A stretch of DNA of 64,000 nucleotides from Bacillus pseudomycoides. Lineage in GTDB: Bacteria > Bacillota > Bacilli > Bacillales > Bacillaceae_G. Below, in pieces: positions 43,876 to 49,643 of this stretch. Positions within the stretch are counted from its first letter, which is position 1; every line of letters starts with the position of its first letter. The notes beneath the pieces are model-generated. The model ran no database searches. It was not told where the DNA came from and saw only the letters and a list, made by a program, of their open reading frames with translations. Where the stretch lies: the NCBI RefSeq assembly GCF_002582035.1, contig NZ_NUQE01000010.1:62001-126000 (forward strand), read 5' to 3'. Made by a program: the position numbers and the translations under genes.

Positions 43876-44418
43876 TTATTTTGTCTTTAATTGTTTCAAT
43901 AAATCTTTAATTTCATTTAATTCACCTTCTATACGGTGAAGATGACTTTGCATATCATCAATTTCTTGCTCTGCTTTATAATTAATCGCAAAGTCAATAA
44001 CAGATTCATGTTTGTCACGCGCAGCTTGACGGTTCTGACTCATCATAATAACAGGAGCCTGAAATGCTGCTATAAAAGATAAACATAAATTCAACAAAAT
44101 GAATGGCGGAGCATCAAAGTGTTCTCCTTTTGTGATAGACCAGCTATTCCAAATAATCCAGATACCAAGAAAACATGCAAACCAGACGATGAATCGCCAA
44201 CTACCTCCAAACTGTGCAATTTTATCAGCTAGTCGGTCTGCCCACTTTGTTCGTTGTGTATATGCACTATTAAGTTGACGAAGGATTTCTGATTCATATC
44301 GATCTACAAGTCGGTCAATACGTGTTAAGCTTTCTTGGTTTAAGTCAATATCAAAACCTTGGATTTTCGTAGCTTCTTTTTTTTGTCCTTTAATTTGATT
44401 CCAGATTTTTTGTACCAT
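43876..44418 (-). CDS. DUF1003 membrane protein
   Basis: 180 residues. A cytosolic N-terminus (1-65) precedes the two-TM DUF1003 core: DKIAQFGGSWRFIVWFACFL GIWIIWNSW (TM1 about 73-93) and DAPPFILLNLCLSFIAAFQA PVIMMSQNRQAARDKHES (TM2 about 103-123). The FDPxPFILLN-like and MSQNRQ motifs are diagnostic. A coiled-coil tail ends the protein. Function unknown; the family is often linked to metal-ion homeostasis only by context, and here it does lie next to mntH. The ribosome site (GAGGAGG) is in one arm of a hairpin, and a structured leader precedes it. Confidence 0.9.
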   Translation of the reverse strand: MVQKIWNQIKGQKKEATKIQGFDIDLNQESLTRIDRLVDRYESEILRQLNSAYTQRTKWADRLADKIAQFGGSWRFIVWFACFLGIWIIWNSWSITKGEHFDAPPFILLNLCLSFIAAFQAPVIMMSQNRQAARDKHESVIDFAINYKAEQEIDDMQSHLHRIEGELNEIKDLLKQLKTK

Positions 44419-44427
44419 TGTACAAAC

Positions 44428-44600
44428 CTCCTCACTTATTGAGGAGTCATCTTTTTGAAATTCACATGAAGCGGTAACTATTCTTACCCAGTAATCCGCT
44501 TCGGATATTCAGTTGTATGACTGCCTCTAATGTCGATCCTATATCAGACTCTCCTATGCTCGGATTACTCATAAAACAGTTCCACCTCACCTTTTTTAAA
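44428..44600 (-). ncRNA. Structured leader RNA of the DUF1003 gene (riboswitch candidate)
   Basis: On the minus strand AGTAATCCG (44561-44569) can pair with CGGATTACT (44490-44498). The overlapping GAAGCGG (44496-44502) can instead pair with CCGCTTC (44468-44474), enclosing GGTAA/TTACC. These helices exclude each other. A last hairpin, CTCCTCA/TGAGGAG (44428-44446), covers the Shine-Dalgarno AGGAGG of the gene. Alternative helices plus a sequestering hairpin is the layout of a translational riboswitch. It does not match the M-box or yybP-ykoY conserved blocks I know. Confidence 0.5.
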
Positions 44601-44752
44601 AATCCTTTCTCATTATATATTCTCTTGTCTCTTCTGACTATGCGATTATTGAAAACTATATTTTAATTATCTTACATTTTCACATAAAGAACATTCATAT
44701 GAACAACAGTTTATGAATATCCCCTCTATCATACATTCCCATCATTCTTTGT

Positions 44753-44941
44753 TTAAGTTACCTTGTTATTTAGTAAATGAAACATACATTGATGGTGATC
44801 TGTTATTAGACTATTTAACTTTTCTACATGATTATGGTTGAGATGTTTCCCTAATTTCCAAGGCACTTTTTCTTTATATTGTTGGTCTCCTGTAAAATCT
44901 TCCTGGTTTTGTTCTTTAGGTGGAATATTCCCTGCGCTCAT
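44753..44941 (-). CDS. Small hydrophilic protein, unknown
   Basis: 62 residues: MSAGNIPPKEQNQEDFTGDQ followed by QYKEKVPWKLGKHLNHNHVE and a His/Asn-rich end. The very strong ribosome site AAAGGAGGGTAAATA before ATG 44941 is the main support. No TM, no signal peptide, no family recognised. Small hydrophilic, His-rich proteins of this kind are frequent among spore and stress proteins in Bacillus, but nothing here proves that. Confidence 0.55.
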   Translation of the reverse strand: MSAGNIPPKEQNQEDFTGDQQYKEKVPWKLGKHLNHNHVEKLNSLITDHHQCMFHLLNNKVT

Positions 44942-45126
44942 TATTTACCCTCCTTTATACTTAAAATGGATGAATATTGACAAAGTATTCATATCATTCC
45001 TTTTTATAAGTTATTACATTCTCATTCGAAGATACATTCCCTGTTATATATTCCATACATGTAAGATTTACATAACCAAGCACTATTGAAAGTAAAAAAC
45101 AAATCATCACTTATCTATCCAATAAC

Positions 45127-45154
45127 AAAAAGAGGTATAATTTATACCTCTTTT
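45127..45154 (+). terminator. Orphan terminator-like hairpin
   Basis: AAAAGAGGTATAA and TTATACCTCTTTT, almost a full palindrome. No supported gene ends here on either strand, so it may end a small RNA. Confidence 0.5.
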
Positions 45155-45214
45155 CTTTGCAAACACTACACATCACATTATTGGTGTGATTATGTACAAG
45201 CCTTCTCTTCCGCT

Positions 45215-45325
45215 ACTAATGTACTACAAGTTCCAAAGAATACTTTATACATCGTTTTAGGATTGCCGATTTTATTAGGTGGCGTACTCGGAATTTCTTA
45301 TCTGTTTAATAAATTTAGAAGATGA
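45215..45325 (+). pseudogene. Possible remnant of a small membrane protein
   Basis: The frame ending TGA 45323-45325 reads PKNTLYIVLGLPILLGGVLG ISYLFNKFRR, a convincing TM segment with a basic tail. The upstream part of the frame runs through a terminator hairpin and has no ribosome site, so only the end of a gene seems to be left. Confidence 0.25.
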
Positions 45326-45345
45326 TTTATCATGTAAAAAATAAC

Positions 45346-45380
45346 AAAAAGATCCCTCAAAAAATATGGACGGTCTTTTT
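45346..45380 (+). terminator. Weak terminator
   Basis: AAAAAGATCC and GGTCTTTTT around an A-rich loop, then ATTATTTTT. Confidence 0.45.
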
Positions 45381-45413
45381 ATTATTTTTATAATATTCAG
45401 AAATACATTAGTT

Positions 45414-45439
45414 ACATAAGTCCCGATATAGGAGGTTCA
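45414..45439 (+). repeat. Convergent-gap motif, copy 3
   Basis: ACATAAGTCCCGATATAGGA GGTTCA; compare 32734 and 43834. Confidence 0.45.
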
Positions 45440-45472
45440 TTATTACATAGCCTTATGTTTATTCACAAAAGA

Positions 45473-46111
45473 CTAAGCAACATAAATTTCAATTCGTTCT
45501 TTTCCTTTTCCAATATTTTTTCTTTTTAAGGTAATCTCTCCGATTTCACCCGTTTTCTTTAAATGAGTTCCGCCGCAGGCAACTTTGGAAAATTCTCTAA
45601 TTTCCCATGTCCGGCGCTCGTTTTCTTCATCACTAAAGCTACTAATGATATCATAGTTTTCTTGCACCAACATATTTGCCTCTTGTTGTAAAAGTGGAAA
45701 GTATGTAGATATATTTTCATCCATTTCGAAGTCGATGCGAGATTTATCCTGTGCAATATATGCGCCAATCTTATACACGTCTCCAATACGTTTATATACG
45801 AGTTCTAAAATGATTTCTGCTGCAAAATGTAGTCGCATCAATCTATATCTTCTATCCCAATCTATTTTCATTGTGATAATATCGTTCACACACAACATAT
45901 GTCCCTCTTCTACTGTGTAAATGATATCCTTCTCTTATTTTCTTGCTTGTAAGACATGGTATGCTCCAATTGTGCCTGCATCACTTTCTTGTCCTCCTGA
46001 AAAGGCATAGAATATAGTTTGTTCAACAGTCACATCAGTCCCATCTACACTCATAATTCGAGTTTGTAACTCAGTCAAATAAGGATTGTCCCAAAACACT
46101 TTCTTTGTCAT
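45473..46111 (-). pseudogene. Alanyl-tRNA editing protein AlaX with in-frame stop
   Basis: ATG 46111 (AAAGGGGATATC upstream) opens MTKKVFWDNPYLTELQTRIM and YAFSGGQESDAGTIGAYHVL, the N-terminal AlaX part. After QARK a TAA (45935-45937) stops the frame. The same frame continues EKDIIYTVEEGHMLCVNDII, then RYRLMRLHFAAEIILEL and SKVACGGTHLKKTGEIGEIT, the editing domain with its CxxxH metal site. AlaX hydrolyses Ser-tRNA(Ala) or Gly-tRNA(Ala). One nonsense codon splits an otherwise intact ~212-codon gene. It may be recently inactivated, read through, or a sequencing error. Confidence 0.8.
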
Positions 46112-46205
46112 TGTGATATCCCCTTTCCAAGACAATATGTAATCTCCCTAAAATGTTTGTAATAGCGTAACATATGTATTGTATATTAAACAATTTTAAG
46201 GGTAA

Positions 46206-46328
46206 GTTTCGCATTGAAGTCTATAAGAAAAAGTAGGGGCTAGCTGACCGTAAAAATAAAAATCTAAGCAGGTTAACTAAAAGGTAGGTAGATGAAGAAA
46301 TGATCTATTCATAGAAACATAAGATAAG
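46206..46328 (-). repeat. Degenerate bcr1-like element, reverse orientation
   Basis: AAGTAGGGGCTAGCTGACCG TAAAA and GATGAAGAAATGATCTATTC ATAGAAACATAAGATAA align with 52690-52777 and, more loosely, with the reverse complement of the full bcr1 copies. Confidence 0.45.
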
Positions 46329-46337
46329 ACAAATTTA

Positions 46338-46364
46338 AAAAGGTGCCATCACTATGACACCTTC
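46338..46364 (-). terminator. Terminator of the zinc-ribbon gene
   Basis: AAGGTGCCAT and ATGACACCTT around CACT, then TTTTTAAATTTG on the minus strand. Confidence 0.7.
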
Positions 46365-46373
46365 CCATCTTTC

Positions 46374-46697
46374 TTATATAACCTGTAATGGACCTGTAAG
46401 AGTAGAAAATTTCGTATCGGAATGTTGTTCTAGAAGATCATATGCTTCACGCAACAATGTATTTTTCTTACTGTATAGACTTGGACATGTGGACATATTT
46501 CTTTTACCACAACAAGGGCACCACAACCCCTCAGATGATACATTGCTGGCTTTGATCGTATGTTCATTCGGATTTATTTCACAGAAAAGAAGTATAGTTC
46601 CTTCCTTTTCTATATCTAAATAGAGAATCACTCTATTTTTTTCAAATTGGATTTCACCATTTTGATCCTTATTGAATGTAACATTCTTAATCTTCAC
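46374..46697 (-). CDS. Small protein with CPCCG zinc-binding motif
   Basis: 107 residues from GTG 46697 (TAGGAGTGAG 5 bases upstream). First half is beta-rich (VTFNKDQNGEIQFEKNRVIL YLDIEKEGTILLF). A motif GLWCPCCGKRNMSTCPSLYS (Cys at about 60, 62, 63 and 71) could bind zinc. Helical end. No family recognised. Single gene with its own terminator. Confidence 0.65.
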   Translation of the reverse strand: MKIKNVTFNKDQNGEIQFEKNRVILYLDIEKEGTILLFCEINPNEHTIKASNVSSEGLWCPCCGKRNMSTCPSLYSKKNTLLREAYDLLEQHSDTKFSTLTGPLQVI

Positions 46698-46896
46698 TAT
46701 TACTCACTCCTAGACATTTATAAAGTATATGATATACTTTACATTTTTAATCGCATATTTATTATACCATTAAACTATTACGTTATAAATTAATTAGACT
46801 TCCTATACTGTAGATTATATGAACTAAAGAGTGTCCCTACCTCATATCCATCTGCTTAAGCAATCCTCAATAATAAGAATTAAGCTACGTAGCAAT

Positions 46897-47095
46897 TTAT
46901 TTTATCATCTCAACAAATCTCTGTAGGGTAGCTGAAAGAAGTACATCTTTTCTCATGATAAAAAAAGTCGGTACTTTGGAATATTTCTGAGGTAAAGAAG
47001 TCAAGGTTAAAGACTGCTCATGGTCTTTCAGAATTGATTTAACCATGACGGCTATTCCCATTCCAGCCTTTACACAACCGATTATTGCTTCAATA
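46897..47095 (-). pseudogene. LysR-type regulator, C-terminal remnant
   Basis: Minus-strand frame ending TAA 46897-46899 reads IIEAIIGCVKAGMGIAVMVK, then SLPQKYSKVPTFFIMRKDVL LSATLQRFVEMIK. The first part is the LysR substrate-domain motif (GxGIAxLP-like) and the end is the typical last helix. The gene is cut at ~47095, exactly where IS3-family sequence begins. The DNA-binding half is missing. Confidence 0.75.
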
Positions 47096-47096
47096 A

Positions 47097-47491
47097 TTAT
47101 TTACGCTTTGTCTTGTTCTGTGACTTTTCCTTTTCTTGAATTAAGGCATGTAACTTTTTTAAATACGCATTTTCCATGCGTAATCTCTCAATTTCCACTT
47201 TTAATACTTCTTCTGACCCTTCTACTTGTTGATTTTTCTCTGGTTTCTTTTTCATAGATGGACGCTCCTGTTTTGTTTATATAATTAAGTACGTCAATTT
47301 TAAACTCAATTGAGTAATCTATATATCCTTTTTGAAGACCTGCCAATCCATGTTCTCGAAACTTCGCTACCCATTTTTTTAACATCACCGTATTCACATT
47401 ATGCTTTTGAGCTTTAACTTGAAAAGATTCTACACTATCAAGATAAGCGTGTACGGCAGCTAAGTTTGGTTTCTAAAGAGTATTTCGTCAT
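47097..47491 (-). pseudogene. IS150-type orfA, frameshifted and internally deleted
   Basis: MTKYSLETKL then, after a one-base insertion, AAVHAYLDSVESFQVKAQKH, MLKKWVAKFREHGLAGLQKG and YSIEFKIDVLNYINKTGASI. The frame then jumps (internal deletion) to MKKKPEKNQQVEGSEEVLKV and ENAYLKKLHALIQEKEKSQN KTKRK. These blocks are the HTH and leucine-zipper parts of OrfA. Cannot make a working protein. Confidence 0.75.
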
Positions 47492-47543
47492 AAAAAACTG
47501 CATCTCCAATTGTTAGTCATGTCTAACAATTGGGATGCAGTTC
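47097..47543 (-). mobile_element. IS3-family (IS150-like) fragment
   Basis: Left part of an IS150-type element. Its left-end region (AACTGCATCCCAATTGTTAG and CTAACAATTGGAGATGCAGTT) forms the hairpin at ~47499-47543. OrfA follows from ATG 47491 to TAA 47097. OrfB and the right end are missing; orfA runs directly into the LysR remnant. Confidence 0.7.
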
Positions 47544-47571
47544 AAAATAGAGTCTCTTTTGTCATATAAAA

Positions 47572-48825
47572 TTAGCAAGGTATAATGATAGAAAAATGGG
47601 TTCCTTTTCCTTTTTCACTCTTTATTTCTATATCTCCGTTTAATTCTTTAATAATGCTATAAGCAATCATAGTGCCAAGTCCAGTTCCTTTTTCTTTAGT
47701 TGAATAAAATGGCATAGCAATTCTTTTAATTTCTTGAGAAGACATTCCTATTCCTGAATCTATTATATCAATAATGATATTATTTTTTATTTTTTGTATG
47801 TTAATTTGTAATACTCCACCATTTTGCATAGCTTCAATTCCGTTTTGTGCAATGTTAATTAAACATTGTTTTAGTTTTTCTGGATTAGCAGTTATGTATA
47901 TAGAACTTGCGATATTACTTTTTATTTCAACATTATGTGAGAATGCAAGCGGTAAAATACTATTTTTTATTTGATGAAAAAGTTGCTTAATATTTACTGA
48001 TTCTCTTATTATGTTTTCCGGTTGTGTTAAAGATAAATAATTATTAATAATAAATTGTACTTTTTCTAGTTCAACTAACATAATTTGCAAGTAGCTATCT
48101 TGAGATGCTTTTGAGATTTCATTTCTATGAAATAATTGAGCGAATCCGTATACAGTAGTGATTGGATTATAGATTTCATGTGCAATAGATGCGGCTAATT
48201 CGCTAATTAGACAAAACTTCTCTGCTCTTTGAATTTTTTCTTTCATCTTAAATTTTTCTATCATTCCTTCTATTAAATAAATGGATAATAATCCTGTAAA
48301 AATATTAATTATTATATAATTGACTAGCAATTCAATAAAATCAAATTGTATTTTACCAACTATTTCAATTTGATTTATTACAGCAAAAACCGAAAGAAAG
48401 CTGGTACAAATTAAAATAAGTAGTATGTTGAATACTATTTTTTTTCTTTCGAAATACATGAAGAAAAAATAATGAAATATTTTAATAGTAATTATAATAA
48501 TACCAGATATAATAATTGATGAAAAAAAACCATTTCCCCCTAAGTAAAATCTATATGAAAAATATACAATACTAATAAAAATTATACTTCTTGTGTTTCC
48601 ATATAGTAAAACTAAAAGAATAGGAATAAAGCGCAGATCATACATGTACCCAGTATGAAAATGAATTGGGAAGGTCATACAAAGAATAATTGCAATGGAT
48701 GCAAGAAAAGAAATTAATATATTATTACGTGCTTTTTTTTCAGTTTTGTCTAACCAAAACACTTGATAACTAAGGATACAAATTATAATAATAAATGCGT
48801 TTAATAGTAGTGTAGAAATCCACAT
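47572..48825 (-). CDS. KinB-like membrane sensor histidine kinase
   Basis: 417 residues. Six TM helices (residues 4-186) in the 5TM-LYT style: DLRFIPILLVLLYGNTRSII and KIFHYFFFMYFERKK. HisKA with phospho-acceptor His216 in ELAASIAHEIYNPITTVYGF. HATPase_c with N box IAQNGIEAMQNGG, G1 DIIDSGIGMSS, F box PFYSTKEKG and G2 GTGLGTMIAYSII. This is the organisation of the sporulation kinase KinB and related orphan kinases that feed Spo0F. No response regulator is adjacent, which fits an orphan phosphorelay kinase (inference). A terminator-like hairpin stands 55 bases upstream. Confidence 0.88.
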   Translation of the reverse strand: MWISTLLLNAFIIIICILSYQVFWLDKTEKKARNNILISFLASIAIILCMTFPIHFHTGYMYDLRFIPILLVLLYGNTRSIIFISIVYFSYRFYLGGNGFFSSIIISGIIIITIKIFHYFFFMYFERKKIVFNILLILICTSFLSVFAVINQIEIVGKIQFDFIELLVNYIIINIFTGLLSIYLIEGMIEKFKMKEKIQRAEKFCLISELAASIAHEIYNPITTVYGFAQLFHRNEISKASQDSYLQIMLVELEKVQFIINNYLSLTQPENIIRESVNIKQLFHQIKNSILPLAFSHNVEIKSNIASSIYITANPEKLKQCLINIAQNGIEAMQNGGVLQINIQKIKNNIIIDIIDSGIGMSSQEIKRIAMPFYSTKEKGTGLGTMIAYSIIKELNGDIEIKSEKGKGTHFSIIIPC

Positions 48826-48880
48826 GTTTTATACCTCCCTAATTCTTTGTAAGAAGATTTTTGTTATGTGAAAGAAAAGG

Positions 48881-48908
48881 TAAAAAAGCACTTTTCCAAG
48901 TGCTTTTT
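48881..48908. terminator. Orphan terminator hairpin upstream of the kinase gene
   Basis: AAAAAAGCACTT and AAGTGCTTTTTT with loop TTCC, perfect 12 bp. No gene ends here. A TATAAT on the minus strand near 48984 could start a ~100-nt RNA that ends at it. Confidence 0.6.
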
Positions 48909-49235
48909 TACTGCTTATATTAGAGTTGATGTCAATAAATCATTCTTGCAAGAAGAAAGCAAATAAAGATAACGACTCATGATTATATACTTTTGAATAC
49001 TCTGTTATTTTTTTAGGAGATATCACCACCTATCGTGTAATTGCATTTATAATAACAGGAAAATCGTCATATTACAACAAAAAAGCAGAAATTTCTATCT
49101 TTTCAGTCGTTTTTTGTATTAAATTGTAGAATATTGCCGTTTTCATATAAAAATAAGAAGTTTTACTACAACTAAAAAAGGTTTTAGTAACCTATAAAAC
49201 AAATGTCGAATTTATGAGAATTTTGTGTGTTTTTG
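48909..49235. other. Gap, no gene seen
   Basis: AT-rich sequence between the orphan terminator and the ncRNA promoter. A 21-codon minus-strand frame near 48930-48980 lacks a ribosome site. Confidence 0.35.
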
Positions 49236-49264
49236 TTGTTTTATTTTTCTTTTCATGCTAAAAT
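49236..49264 (+). promoter_or_regulatory. Extended -10 promoter of the candidate ncRNA
   Basis: TTGTTT (49236-49241), 17-base spacer, TGC-TAAAAT (-10 at 49259-49264). Confidence 0.6.
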
Positions 49265-49271
49265 GATAATT

Positions 49272-49446
49272 ACAAAGAGAGAGTAAACAAAAACCCTTAG
49301 CGATTAATTTTTCTGAATTTTTAGTATTTAAGTTCAGTTTGTTCCATCTTGTTTAATTGACATATTTGTGTATTCTTTACTCTTTCTTTGTTGTATCCTT
49401 AAGAAGAAAACAACTTGTCCTTATCCAAGTTGTTTTCTTTTTTTAA
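49272..49446 (+). ncRNA. Candidate ~175-nt non-coding RNA with closing stem
   Basis: Starts 8 bases after the -10. The first 13 bases ACAAAGAGAGAGT pair with ACTCTTTCTTTGT at 49379-49391 (one G-U). Inside, TAAACAA (49284-49290) pairs with TTGTTTA (49349-49355), and CTGAA with TTCAG. Then comes a perfect 12-bp terminator, GAAAACAACTTG (49406-49417) with CAAGTTGTTTTC (49426-49437) and eight Ts. There is no ribosome site or supported frame inside. A free-standing structured RNA gene is the simplest reading; family not recognised. Confidence 0.6.
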
Positions 49447-49558
49447 AATTTAATTTATTATTTTATGACCATTGAGATAATTATTGTAAAAGTTATTCTA
49501 TAAACTTTAGTTATTAGATATAGGTATATAAGATATAGTCTATTTCGGAACAATAAAA

Positions 49559-49594
49559 GAAAGCAGACCCTTTTCTAAAAAGGTCTGCTTTTTT
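49559..49594. terminator. Terminator of the GH25 lysozyme gene
   Basis: AAGCAGACC and GGTCTGCTT around CTTTTCTAAAAA; T runs on both sides. Confidence 0.85.
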
Positions 49595-49643
49595 CATTAA
49601 GTTTCATTTTTTCTTCTTCCTTAATATACAGATAAAAAATCCG

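Noticed and set aside
44428-44600. M-box or yybP-ykoY riboswitch for the DUF1003 leader
   Set aside because: It begins GGTGAGG like the M-box, but the rest of the conserved blocks (GGTGAGGCTCC and the distal pairing) is absent, so I left the class open.
45559-45786. Alternative minus-strand frame inside alaX
   Set aside because: Shifted frame of the AlaX editing domain without a ribosome site.
47499-47543. Hairpin downstream of the KinB-like gene taken as that gene's own terminator
   Set aside because: It matches the left-end/orfA leader structure of IS150-type elements and contains the orfA ribosome site, so it belongs to the IS fragment, although it may now serve as a terminator.
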